From positions 1 through 64,000 of the forward strand of contig JALHPU010000003.1 in assembly GCA_022842325.1 (NCBI GenBank): a DNA stretch of 64,000 nt, written 5' to 3'. This document shows positions 25,525 through 34,428 of the stretch, piece after piece. Position numbers and translations under genes: made by a program. The stretch comes from Sulfuritalea sp. GTDB lineage: Bacteria > Pseudomonadota > Gammaproteobacteria > Burkholderiales > Rhodocyclaceae. Under the pieces are notes generated by a model that was not told the DNA's origin, did no database searches, and saw only the letters and a list, made by a program, of their open reading frames with translations. The first letter of the stretch is position 1. Every line of letters starts with the position of its first letter.

Positions 25525-27095
25525 AGATCGGCTCCGCTGTAGGAAAGGTTGAACGACTTGTTGATCAGCGGAAAGTCCGGAACGATGTCCTTCATCACCG
25601 CATGTTCCAGCGCCGGCCAGGCCTGCCAGGAGGGATCATGCGGGTGCACCCGGGCGAGCTTGCCGTCGCTGCCGAACTCGACGCCGACCACCACTTCGCC
25701 ACGCCAGCCTTCGATCACGCCCAGGCCGCGGGCGCCGGCCAGCGGGACAATCTCGATCCGCGTTTCACCCGCGATCATGCCGGCCGCGATCACGCGCAGC
25801 AGGCGCAGGGATTCGAACACTTCGTCGAAGCGCACCGCCACGCGCGCGGCGACATCGCCGCGCTCGTCGGTCGCCGGACGCACGCCCAGTCCCGCATAGG
25901 GCGGCGGCGGCGTATAGCCCTGGCGGTGGGCGCGGCCGTCGAGCAGCATGCCGGTAGCGCGCGCCGCCATGCCGGACAGCGACAGTTCGCGCGCCAGGGC
26001 CGCATCGATGACGCCGGTGGTGGCGAATCGATCCTGCAAGCCGGGATGCTCGTCGTAGAGTCTGCGCAATTCCTTCACTGCGCGTTCGATGACACCGCAC
26101 TGCTCGACGACGGCGGCCAGCGCCGGCGCATCGACGTCGACGGTGACGCCGCCGGGCACGATGCGATCCATCATGAAACGGTGGCCGAAGGCTTGGGCAT
26201 TGAGGCGCAGCCAGTCCTCCTTGAGGCGCAGGAACTGGGTCAGGCCGAAGGCGAAGGCGGCGTCGTTGCCGAGTGCACCGAGATCGCCCAGATGGTTGGC
26301 AACGCGCTCGCGTTCCAGCATCAGCGCACGCAGCAACAAGGCCCGCGGGGGCGCTTCGACGCCGCAGGCCGCTTCGACCGCGTCGGCATAGGCCCAGGCA
26401 TAGGCGCAGGTGGAATCGCCGGAAACGCGGCCGATCAGGCGCGCGCCATGCCCCATGTCGGCGCCGATGAACAGCCGTTCGACGCCCTTGTGCTGGTAGC
26501 CCAGGCGCTGCTCCAGGCGCAGCACCCGCTCGCCGACCACCGAAAAGCGGAAGTGCCCCGGCTCGATGATGCCCGCATGAATCGGACCGACCGGGATTTC
26601 GTGGGCGCCTTCGCCACCGACCTGGACGAAGTCGTAATCGCTGGGAAGATTCTCGAAGCCGGCACCCATCCCGGGCTCGTGCACGGCATCGTGGCGCAGC
26701 GGATACCAGTCCGCCGGCCAGGCGCCGTGGCGCAGCCAGGGCCGCTGGTCGCCGCCTTCGCTGGCAATGCCGACCATGTCGCGGGTGGCGCGCTGCATGC
26801 GGTTGGCGGCCGGAAAAATGGCGGACAGGTCGGGATAGCAGGGCTCATCGGCGGGCAAGTCGAGGCTCAGCCAGGCATGCCCGCTCTCCAGGCCAAAGAC
26901 GCAATTCAGGCGGAATCCACCCGCGCGCCGACGCTCGTCGCTGCCCCAAATGGCCGCCATGCGTCCGCCCGCCAGATGCACCGCGGCGGCGAAACTCTTC
27001 AGATCGTCGCCGCTCGGTGCATGACCGCGCCAGACCGGCGCACCGTTTCCGGGTTGCGGCGTGAAGTCGATGGTGGTGTCGTCGCAGAGGAACAT
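25521..27095 (-). CDS. hyfG: HyfG-like large subunit (NuoC-NuoD fusion) without NiFe ligands
   Basis: 524 residues: NuoC-like domain (about 30-150) fused to a NuoD/hydrogenase-large-subunit domain. The place of the N-terminal RxCGxC ligand motif reads RVSGDSTC (223-230), and the C-terminus ends NKSFNLSYSGADL without the DPCxxC motif, so no NiFe centre can be bound. This marks it as an energy-converting-hydrogenase-related (Ehr-type) protein rather than a hydrogenase. ATG 27095 lies two bases after the hyfF-like stop; a much longer open frame upstream runs antisense-like through hyfF and is rejected. Confidence 0.88.
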   Translation of the reverse strand: MFLCDDTTIDFTPQPGNGAPVWRGHAPSGDDLKSFAAAVHLAGGRMAAIWGSDERRRAGGFRLNCVFGLESGHAWLSLDLPADEPCYPDLSAIFPAANRMQRATRDMVGIASEGGDQRPWLRHGAWPADWYPLRHDAVHEPGMGAGFENLPSDYDFVQVGGEGAHEIPVGPIHAGIIEPGHFRFSVVGERVLRLEQRLGYQHKGVERLFIGADMGHGARLIGRVSGDSTCAYAWAYADAVEAACGVEAPPRALLLRALMLERERVANHLGDLGALGNDAAFAFGLTQFLRLKEDWLRLNAQAFGHRFMMDRIVPGGVTVDVDAPALAAVVEQCGVIERAVKELRRLYDEHPGLQDRFATTGVIDAALARELSLSGMAARATGMLLDGRAHRQGYTPPPPYAGLGVRPATDERGDVAARVAVRFDEVFESLRLLRVIAAGMIAGETRIEIVPLAGARGLGVIEGWRGEVVVGVEFGSDGKLARVHPHDPSWQAWPALEHAVMKDIVPDFPLINKSFNLSYSGADL

Positions 27096-27097
27096 GA

Positions 27098-28549
27098 CTA
27101 GCCGAGCATGCGCGCCGCTTCGTGGAACCAGCGCGTCAGGTAGGGAGGAATGTAAAGGCCCAGCATCAGCACGATGCCCAGATGGAGGAACACCGGCGTG
27201 ATGGCGGGCGCATGCGGCAGGCGTTTGGCCTCGGTTTCGCCGAAGACCATCGGCTGCACCTTGCCGAAGATGGCGGCAAACGCCACGCCGAGGGCCAGCA
27301 GCAGGATCGGGGTCGCCCAGGGGAAATGCTTCATGGCGTGGGTCAGGATCATGAACTCGCTGGCGAAGACACCGAAAGGCGGCATGCCGAGGATGGCCAG
27401 GGTGCCGAGCATCAGCCCCCAGCCAATCAGCGGATTGATCTTGATCAGGCCGCGGATGTCGGCCATCAATTGGGTGCCGGTCTTCTGCGTGGCGTGGCCG
27501 ACGGCGAAGAAAATTGCCGACTTGGTCAGCGAGTGCATGGTCATGTGCAGCAGGCCGGCGAAATTGGCGACCGGGCCGCCCATGCCGAAGGCGAAGGTGA
27601 TGAGCCCCATGTGCTCGATCGACGAATAGGCAAACATGCGCTTGACATCCTTCTGCCGCGACAGGAAGAAGGCGGCGACCAGCAGCGTGAACAGGCCGAA
27701 GCCGATCATCAGCTTGCCGGCAAATTCCCCCGGAATTGCACCGTCGGCCAGCACCTTGCAGCGCAGGATGGCGTACAGCGCAACATTCAGCAGCAGGCCC
27801 GAAAGCACCGCCGAGACCGGCGTCGGGCCTTCGGCATGGGCGTCGGGCAGCCAGTTGTGCAGTGGCGCCAGGCCCACCTTGGTGCCGTAACCGACCAGCA
27901 GGAAAATGAAGGACAAGGCCATGATGTTCGGTTCGAGCTGGGTCTTGACGTCGATCAGATGGGTCCACAGCAAGGCATTGCCGCTCCCGCCCAGCACGCG
28001 CTCGGCGGCGAAGTAGAGCAGGATGGTGCCGAACAGCGCCTGGGCGATGCCGACACCGCAGAGGATGAAATACTTCCAGGCGGCCTCCAGGCTGGCGGGC
28101 GTGCGATACAGCGACACCAGCAGCACGGTGGTCAGCGTCGCGGCTTCCATCGCCACCCAGAGCAGACCGAGGTTGTTGGTGGTCAGCGCCGCCAGCATGG
28201 TGAACATGAACAGTTGGTACATGCTCTTGTAAAGGCGCAGGCGCGGCGCGGTGAGCTTGCCGTGCTCGCGCTCGTTCTTCATGTAGGGGCCGGAAAAGAT
28301 GCTGGTGGTCAGCCCGACGAAGGCGGTCAGCGCGACGAAGAATACATTCAGCGAATCGATGAAGAACTGCTCGCCAAACGCGAAGCGGGGACCATTGGCG
28401 ACGATCTCGACGGTCAGGCCGGCGGCGGTGAGGAAGGTACCCAGGCTGGCGACGATATTCAGGTTGGGCGCCCAGGAACGCTCACCCACCACCGTCAACA
28501 GCGCGCCGCTGACGAGGGGAATGGCGAGCATCAAAACAAAGAAGTCCAT
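27098..28549 (-). CDS. hyfF: HyfF/NuoL-M-N-like antiporter-type membrane subunit
   Basis: 483 residues, about 14 transmembrane helices, Proton_antipo_M family. The conserved helix WVAMEAATLTTVLLVSLYRTP carries the functional Glu, LVGYGTKVGLAPLHNWLPDAHAEGPTPVSA the conserved Lys/His, and FAYSSIEHMGLITFAFGMG the following helix. Predicted to translocate H+ or Na+. Starts at ATG 28549 overlapping the hyfE-like stop by one base (TGATG). Shorter than NuoL and close in length to HyfF. Confidence 0.9.
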   Translation of the reverse strand: MDFFVLMLAIPLVSGALLTVVGERSWAPNLNIVASLGTFLTAAGLTVEIVANGPRFAFGEQFFIDSLNVFFVALTAFVGLTTSIFSGPYMKNEREHGKLTAPRLRLYKSMYQLFMFTMLAALTTNNLGLLWVAMEAATLTTVLLVSLYRTPASLEAAWKYFILCGVGIAQALFGTILLYFAAERVLGGSGNALLWTHLIDVKTQLEPNIMALSFIFLLVGYGTKVGLAPLHNWLPDAHAEGPTPVSAVLSGLLLNVALYAILRCKVLADGAIPGEFAGKLMIGFGLFTLLVAAFFLSRQKDVKRMFAYSSIEHMGLITFAFGMGGPVANFAGLLHMTMHSLTKSAIFFAVGHATQKTGTQLMADIRGLIKINPLIGWGLMLGTLAILGMPPFGVFASEFMILTHAMKHFPWATPILLLALGVAFAAIFGKVQPMVFGETEAKRLPHAPAITPVFLHLGIVLMLGLYIPPYLTRWFHEAARMLG

Positions 28550-29217
28550 CAGTTGTCCTTCAGCCGTTCCATGTGGTGGATGTCCAGGCTGTCGAACTGG
28601 TCGCGAATCTGGAAGAAGAACACGCCGAGGATGATCACCCCGACCAGCACGTCGAGCGCGATGCCGAGTTCCACCACCATCGGCATGCCGTAGGTGGCGC
28701 TGGTGGCGGCGAGGAAGAGGCCGTTTTCCATCGACAGGAAGCCGACCACCTGGGTGATGGCCTTCTGCCGCGTGATCATCATCAGGAAGGCCAGCATTAC
28801 CACGGCCAGGGCAATGCCGAGCGTGCCGCGCGTGATGGTATGCGACAGTTCGGAGATCGGCAGCGCGACGTTGAAGGCGACCATGACCAGGACGATGCCG
28901 ACCAGCATCGTGGTCGGGATGTTGATCAGTGCCTCGACTTCGCGCTTGACGTTGAGCTTGCGGATCAGACGGTGCAGGATCCAGGGCAGGACCAGTACCT
29001 TGAGCGTCAGCGTCAGGCCGGCCGAGTAATACAGGTGCACCTGGCCGGTGGACACCGCCGCCACCAGCGTCGCCAGGCACAGGGCCAGCCCCTGCAGGGC
29101 GAACAGGTTGACCAGCGCCAGCATCCGCCGCTGCGCCAGCATGGCGAATGCCAGCAGCAGGATCACCGCGGCGAAAAGATTGATCAGCTGTGCGGAAAAG
29201 GGAATCGCGGAGCTCAT
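28549..29217 (-). CDS. hyfE: HyfE-like membrane subunit (NuoK-like)
   Basis: 222 residues, about seven transmembrane segments, similar to hydrogenase-4 component E with a NuoK-like C-terminal half (GFLSMENGLFLAATSATYGMPMVVELGIALDVLVGV, which holds the conserved membrane glutamates). The start ATG 29217 overlaps the preceding stop (ATGA). Links the antiporter-like subunits to the hydrophilic arm in the Hyf model. Confidence 0.88.
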   Translation of the reverse strand: MSSAIPFSAQLINLFAAVILLLAFAMLAQRRMLALVNLFALQGLALCLATLVAAVSTGQVHLYYSAGLTLTLKVLVLPWILHRLIRKLNVKREVEALINIPTTMLVGIVLVMVAFNVALPISELSHTITRGTLGIALAVVMLAFLMMITRQKAITQVVGFLSMENGLFLAATSATYGMPMVVELGIALDVLVGVIILGVFFFQIRDQFDSLDIHHMERLKDN

Positions 29218-30170
29218 ACCCTGGTCTCCAGCAGCAGGCGCACCAGCAGGCCGAGCACCGCCAGCATGAAGGCGGTGCCGAGAAACTCCGGGGCGCGGAA
29301 GATGCGCATCTTGGCATTGACCGTCTCGATCGTGGCGAGCAGGAAACCGCCGATGGCAAGCTTCAGCAGCAGCAGCGGTATCGCCGCCACCAGGGCCAGG
29401 AAATTGGCCCCCGGCGCGATGCCCCAGGGGAAGAACAGGGCCAGGCCGAGGCAGGAATAGGCGTACAGCTTGAGGCTCGCCGCCCACTCGATCAGCGCCA
29501 GGTGGCGCCCCGAATATTCGAGGATCATCGCCTCGTGGATCATGGTCAATTCAAGGTGGGTGGCCGGATTGTCCACCGGCACGCGGGCGTTCTCGGCGAA
29601 CGAGACAAAGGTGAAGGCGATGCCGGCAAAGGCCAGGCTGGGATAGATCACCAGATCGCGATGGGCCAGCGTCTCGACGATGGTGGCCACCGAGGTCGAC
29701 TGGGCGATCATGGCCAGCGTGAAAATCACCATCAGCAGCGCCGGCTCGGCGAGGAAGCCGATCAGCATTTCGCGCCGGCCGCCAAGGCTGCCGAAGGAGG
29801 TACCGACGTCCATCGCCGCCAGCGAAATGAACACGCGCGCCAGGCCGAACACGCCGACCAGCGCCAGGGCATCGGCGGCCGGTGCCAGCGGCAGGTCGGT
29901 CGACAGGCTGGGGATGATGGCGCAGGCCAGCACCATGCAGCCGAATACCACGAAGGGCGCAGCGCGGAACAGCGACGAGGCGCCATGGGCCAGCACCACA
30001 TCCTTGTGGAACAACTTGTGCAGCATGTAATAGGGCAACAGCAGGGGCGGCGCGGTGCGGCTTTGCAGCCAGGCGCGGCACTGCCCCACCCAGCCCGACA
30101 ACAGCGGCGCCAGCGCCAGCGCCAGCAGGATCGCGAACGCCTGGCCCAACAAACCCGAGATACTGATCAT
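29214..30170 (-). CDS. hyfC: HyfC/NuoH-like membrane subunit
   Basis: 318 residues, eight predicted helices, NuoH/HycD family: YYMLHKLFHKDVV near the N-terminus, the loop DVGTSFGSLGGRREMLIGFLAEPALL, and FAENARVPVDNPATHLELTMIHEAMILEYSGRHLA, the conserved acidic quinone-channel segment. ATG 30170 follows GGAGG by eight bases. Separated from the hyfB-like gene by 130 bases that hold a REP-like element. Confidence 0.92.
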   Translation of the reverse strand: MISISGLLGQAFAILLALALAPLLSGWVGQCRAWLQSRTAPPLLLPYYMLHKLFHKDVVLAHGASSLFRAAPFVVFGCMVLACAIIPSLSTDLPLAPAADALALVGVFGLARVFISLAAMDVGTSFGSLGGRREMLIGFLAEPALLMVIFTLAMIAQSTSVATIVETLAHRDLVIYPSLAFAGIAFTFVSFAENARVPVDNPATHLELTMIHEAMILEYSGRHLALIEWAASLKLYAYSCLGLALFFPWGIAPGANFLALVAAIPLLLLKLAIGGFLLATIETVNAKMRIFRAPEFLGTAFMLAVLGLLVRLLLETRV

Positions 30171-30186
30171 GTCGGCACCCTCCACC

Positions 30187-30239
30187 CCCTGCCCATCGGG
30201 CAGGGCTGACTAGTCGCCTCCCCCGCCTGGCGGGGGAGG
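30187..30239. repeat. REP-like double hairpin between hyfB- and hyfC-like genes
   Basis: Hairpin 1: CCCTGCCC-ATC-GGGCAGGG (30187-30205). Hairpin 2: CCTCCCCCGCC-T-GGCGGGGGAGG (30217-30239), an 11-bp perfect stem. Outer CACCCCCT/AGGGGGTG arms enclose the pair. Typical of a BIME/REP unit; it could stabilise or attenuate the polycistronic message. Confidence 0.75.
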
Positions 30240-30300
30240 TCGGGAGGGGGTGCAAATATTTGCGCCAGCACGGCGCGGTCGACAGGACGCGCTTTGCTGA

Positions 30301-32310
30301 TCATGGCCGCGCCACCAGCAGCAGCAGAAGCAGGGTGATGAAGCTGTACATCAGGTAGACGGCGATGCGTCCGCCCTGCAGGGTGGTGATCAGCGTCGAC
30401 ACCCTGCCGGCCGCCTTCGCCACGGGCAGGTAGAGCCAGTACCAGAAATGATCCTCGACCTTGACGCTGTAATAGGGCTTGGCATCGCGCGCGGTCGGGA
30501 AATGCCGCTCCATGCGGAACATCGGCTCGAAGATGCGGCGGATCGGCTGGCTGAAACCTTCGGCGGTGTCCTGCGCCCGCGGCCCCTGGAAGTAGTAGCC
30601 GCAATCCCAGGCCGAGGTGCGACGCACCCGACCGTGATAGAGATGGCGCACCAGCCAGCGTCCCAGCAGCAAGGTCGCGGCGATGGTGACGAGGAAGATC
30701 AGCGGCTCGTAGCTGGCGCGTTCCGGCGAAATCGGCGCCAGCATCCACCAGCCCTGTTCGTGCAATTTGTCGGCGAGGCCGGTACCCAGCAACTGCCGCG
30801 TGGCGGCATCGATACGCGTGATCACAGTGGACGGCAGGATGCCCAGCAGCAGCGTGATCAGCGCCAGCCAGACCAGGCCGAGCTTTTCCCACGGCCCGGC
30901 ATCGTGGGCGTCCTTGAGCCCGGGCTCGCGCATCTGGCCGAGAAAGATGATGCCGTAGAACTTGACCATGGCGAAGCCGGCCAGCGCGGCAACCAGCACC
31001 ACCAGCGCGGCGGCCACCGGCACCACCATGTTGAGCCAGGGATGCGGCAGGCCGGGCGAAAACAGGAAGCTTTGCAGCAGCAGCCACTCCGAAACGAAAC
31101 CCGAAAGCGGCGGCAGGCCCGCGCTGGCGATCACGCCCGCCAGGGCCAGCCAGGCCACCCAGGGCATGCGATGGATCAAGCCGCCGAGCTTGCCCAGGCT
31201 GCGCTCCCTGGTCGAATGCAGCACCGAACCGGTGCACAGGAACAACAGGCTCTTGAAGGCCGAGTGGGCCAGGCAATGGTAGAGCACGGCGGTCATGGCC
31301 AGCGCGGCCAGCGCCTCCATGCGATAGGCGTGGAAGATCAGCGTCAGGCCGATGCCAACCGCGATCAGGCCGATGTTCTCGATTGAGGAATAGGCCAGCA
31401 GCCGCTTCATGTCGCTTTGCACCGTGCTGTAGAGCACGCCGTACAGCGCGGTGACGAGTCCCACGGCAAGGGCGACCACGCCCCACCACCAGATCGTCGC
31501 GGGCAGCAGATCGAAGCTCACCCGCAGCAGGCCGTAAATCGCAGTCTTCAGCATCACGCCGCTCATCATCGCCGAGACCGGCGAGGGTGCCGCCGGATGC
31601 GCTTCGGGCAGCCAGACGTGCAGCGGCACCAGACCGGCCTTGGCGCCGAAGCCGGCCAGTGCCAGCAGGAAGGCGGCCGAGGCCCAGAACGGCGACAGCT
31701 CCTGCGCGCGCATGCCGGCGAAGCTGTAGTCGCCGGCACCGCCGGTCATGACGCCGAAGGAGAGCAGGATGGATATGGCGCCGACATGGGCGATCAGCAG
31801 ATAGAGGAAGCCGGCGCGACGGATCTCCTCGTGGCGATGATCTGTGGTGACCAGGAAAAACGAAGACAGCGCCATGGTTTCCCACGCCACCATGAAGGCG
31901 TAGGCATCGTCGGCCAGCAAGACCATCAGCATGCTGGCGAGGAAGACGTGGTACTCCAGGCACAGCACGCCGGGCGCGGTGCCCTCGCCCTTTCTGAAAT
32001 AACCGGCGGCAAAAATGGATATGCCGACCGAGACGAAACCCAGCAGCAGGGCGAACACGGCGGACAGGTTGTCCAGGCGCAGATGGAAGGGCAGATCGGG
32101 CAGGCCGATGGCCAGCACCGCGGTTTGCGCCGGGCCGCCCAGCGCCGCCAGCGCTGTCAATCCCACCAGCATAGCGACGAGCGCACCGAGCGGAAACAGA
32201 ATCTTGCTGATGAAGTAGGTGTTGCGCGGCGCCGCCAATCCCAGCAGCCCGACAGCCAGCCAGGCGCAAGAAGCAATCAACAGGATATCGACGTGCAGAA
32301 GGCTGGTCAT
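30301..32310 (-). CDS. hyfB: HyfB/NuoL-like antiporter-type membrane subunit
   Basis: 669 residues, about 16 transmembrane helices, Proton_antipo_M family, hydrogenase-4 component B type. Landmarks: AYAFMVAWETMALSSFFLV (conserved Glu), GFGAKAGLVPLHVWLPEAHPAAPSPVSA (Lys, His), LAYSSIENIGLIAVGIG, and a long C-terminal extension including YYFQGPRAQDTAEGFSQPI. ATG 32310; a TAGAAT -10-like box lies 19 bases upstream on the minus strand, so the six hyf-like genes may have their own promoter as well as read-through from the transporter genes. Confidence 0.92.
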   Translation of the reverse strand: MTSLLHVDILLIASCAWLAVGLLGLAAPRNTYFISKILFPLGALVAMLVGLTALAALGGPAQTAVLAIGLPDLPFHLRLDNLSAVFALLLGFVSVGISIFAAGYFRKGEGTAPGVLCLEYHVFLASMLMVLLADDAYAFMVAWETMALSSFFLVTTDHRHEEIRRAGFLYLLIAHVGAISILLSFGVMTGGAGDYSFAGMRAQELSPFWASAAFLLALAGFGAKAGLVPLHVWLPEAHPAAPSPVSAMMSGVMLKTAIYGLLRVSFDLLPATIWWWGVVALAVGLVTALYGVLYSTVQSDMKRLLAYSSIENIGLIAVGIGLTLIFHAYRMEALAALAMTAVLYHCLAHSAFKSLLFLCTGSVLHSTRERSLGKLGGLIHRMPWVAWLALAGVIASAGLPPLSGFVSEWLLLQSFLFSPGLPHPWLNMVVPVAAALVVLVAALAGFAMVKFYGIIFLGQMREPGLKDAHDAGPWEKLGLVWLALITLLLGILPSTVITRIDAATRQLLGTGLADKLHEQGWWMLAPISPERASYEPLIFLVTIAATLLLGRWLVRHLYHGRVRRTSAWDCGYYFQGPRAQDTAEGFSQPIRRIFEPMFRMERHFPTARDAKPYYSVKVEDHFWYWLYLPVAKAAGRVSTLITTLQGGRIAVYLMYSFITLLLLLLVARP

Positions 32311-32444
32311 GGTGGCGGGGTCAGGCGTGATTCTAGCAGCGTCAGCCGCCCCAGAGCGCCATTCCAACAGCGCCGAGTCGTCCTGTTGTCTTGACCGCGG
32401 GCCACGCCAGAGCAATTCGGCAGCAGGCTGACGTCATGGAATGG

Positions 32445-34382
32445 TCAGAACACCAGGTTCATCATGATCATCAATACCGTGATGAACAGCAGCGTCATGA
32501 TGCCGCCGGCACGCATGAAGTCGACCACCCGATAGCCAGCCGGCCCCATGATGAGTGCATTGACCTGGTGGGTCGGCAGGAAGAAGGAGTTGGAGGTCGC
32601 CAGCGCCACGGTCAGAGCGAACACCGCCGGGTTGGCGCCGGCACCGATCGCGATATTCACCGCCAGCGGCACCAGCAGCACGGTGGCGCCGACGTTCGAC
32701 ATCACCAGGGTGAAGAAAGTCGCCAGCACCGCGATGGCCAACTGGATCACCCAGATCGGCGTGCCGCCGAGCAGCGCCAGCGTCTGTTGCGCGATCCACG
32801 CCGCGGTGCCGCTGGTTTCCACCGCGAGGCCGAGCGGGATCAGGCTGGCGAGCAGGAACACGGATTTCCAGCTCACCGCCTGGTAGGCCTCCTCGATCTT
32901 CAGCACGCCCGCGAGAATCATGCCGATGGCGCCGCTCATCAGCGCGATCGAGAGGCGGATGTCGGTAAACAGGATCAGCGCCAGCGTGATGCCGAAAAAA
33001 GCCAGCGCCTGCCTGACCTTGTGCGGGCGCAGTTCCTCGTGCGGATACTCGGTGGTGATGACGACGAAGTTCTTGTCCTGTTCCAGGTGCGCCAGGGCTT
33101 CCCAGCTGGTATGTACCACCAGCGCATCGCCGGCCTGCAAGGGCATGTCGCGGATGCCGTCGCCTTCGCGCAGCGTCGCGCCGCCGCGGTGCAGCGCCGT
33201 CATGGAAATGCCATAGGTCTTGCGCATCCAGACATCGCGCGCGCTTTTGCCGATAAGGTCCGAGCGCGGCGGAATCACCACTTCGGCAATGCCCGCCTTG
33301 GTGGGTGCCAGTTGCTCGGCGAAGGTTTCGAGAACTTCGCGCAGGCGCAGGCCGCTGTTTGCGGCGAATTCGCGCAGGCGCTCCGGCGCGCCGAGCAGGC
33401 CCAGCACGCTGCCGCCGACGATCTGGACGTCGCGCGACGGCCCCATGCGCAAGTCGTCGCTGCCGCGCAGGATGGCGATCACGCGCAGGCGGTTCGGGCC
33501 CTCGATGTCATTGATCAGCTTGCCGACCAGTGGACTGTCCGCCGGCACGACCGCCTCGTAGATCGCGTAGTCGAGCCCATACAGTCGCTGGAAGTAATCC
33601 ACCGCATCGGCGCCGCTGACCACGTCGGCTGCCGCCTTTCCCGGCAGCACGAAGCGTCCGGCGAGCACGAAATAGGCGATGCCGGTGCCGAGCAGCGCGA
33701 GGCCGACCGGCGTCACCGAAAACAGCGACCAGGTCGCCATCTGCTGCGCGGCCGGCAAGGCCTTGTTGGAGGTGAGGATCAGGTCGTTGAGCAGGATCAG
33801 CGGGCTTGAACCGACCATGGTGATGGTGCCGCCGAGAATTGCGCAGAAGCCCATGGGCATCAGCAGGCGCGACATCGCGAGTCCGGTGCGCGCCGAAATG
33901 CGGCTCACCACCGGCAGGAACAGCGCGGCAGCGCCGACGTTCTGCATGAAGCTGGAAATGAAGCCGACCGAGCCGGAAATCGCCGGGATGATGCGCGTTT
34001 CTGTGCGCCCGGCGTATTTCAGGATGGTGCCGGCCACCTTGCCCATCAGGCCGGTCTTGTCCAGTCCGGCGCCGATGATCATCACGGCGATGATGGATAT
34101 CACGGCATTGCTGGAGAAGCCGCGGAACAGCTCGGCGGCCGGTACCAGGGGCCTGGCCATGCCGAATGCCGCACCGAAATGGCTGATCAGGCCGAGTATC
34201 ACCATGATGCTGACCGCGGCGACATCGACGCCGACCACCTCGAAGGCGAACAGGAACACCGTCAGTAGCAGTATGCCGAGTACCACGGCGACCTCGATGC
34301 CCGGCGCCACCATTGCGGCAGCGCCCCACATCAGCAGGAAGCAGACGGCGGCAATGAGGATCTTGGGCGACGGTTTTTTCAT
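32445..34382 (-). CDS. SLC13-family permease with two TrkA-C domains
   Basis: 645 residues: two membrane halves (about 1-245 and 435-645) separated by two cytosolic RCK_C/TrkA_C domains (ending NDIEGPNRLRVIAILRG... and GDGIRDMPLQAGDALVVHT). Segments SSFMQNVGAAALFLPVVSRI and ATSNSFFLPTHQVNALIMGP are the SLC13 ion/substrate signatures. Homologues with this layout carry sulfate or dicarboxylates with Na+ or H+. The stop of the SulP gene lies 34 bases upstream, so the two anion transporters are co-transcribed. Substrate cannot be told apart by sequence. Confidence 0.88.
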   Translation of the reverse strand: MKKPSPKILIAAVCFLLMWGAAAMVAPGIEVAVVLGILLLTVFLFAFEVVGVDVAAVSIMVILGLISHFGAAFGMARPLVPAAELFRGFSSNAVISIIAVMIIGAGLDKTGLMGKVAGTILKYAGRTETRIIPAISGSVGFISSFMQNVGAAALFLPVVSRISARTGLAMSRLLMPMGFCAILGGTITMVGSSPLILLNDLILTSNKALPAAQQMATWSLFSVTPVGLALLGTGIAYFVLAGRFVLPGKAAADVVSGADAVDYFQRLYGLDYAIYEAVVPADSPLVGKLINDIEGPNRLRVIAILRGSDDLRMGPSRDVQIVGGSVLGLLGAPERLREFAANSGLRLREVLETFAEQLAPTKAGIAEVVIPPRSDLIGKSARDVWMRKTYGISMTALHRGGATLREGDGIRDMPLQAGDALVVHTSWEALAHLEQDKNFVVITTEYPHEELRPHKVRQALAFFGITLALILFTDIRLSIALMSGAIGMILAGVLKIEEAYQAVSWKSVFLLASLIPLGLAVETSGTAAWIAQQTLALLGGTPIWVIQLAIAVLATFFTLVMSNVGATVLLVPLAVNIAIGAGANPAVFALTVALATSNSFFLPTHQVNALIMGPAGYRVVDFMRAGGIMTLLFITVLMIMMNLVF

Positions 34383-34401
34383 GATCGGGACGGACGGTGA
34401 A

Positions 34402-34428
34402 GAGTCGGTGCTGGCGCTACGGCGCCGG
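34402..34428 (+). repeat. Dispersed short repeat, copy 2
   Basis: GAGTCGGTGCTGGCGCTACG then GCGCC: one mismatch to the 57326 copy over the first 20 bases. It runs into the last codons of the SulP gene. Confidence 0.6.

Noticed and set aside
25521..27095. [NiFe] hydrogenase large subunit
   Set aside because: Both Cys pairs that would bind the metal centre are missing.
25602..31386. Several long plus-strand frames opposite the hyf-like genes
   Set aside because: High-GC antisense shadows with His/Gln/Arg-rich products; the minus-strand genes have clear families and coupled starts.
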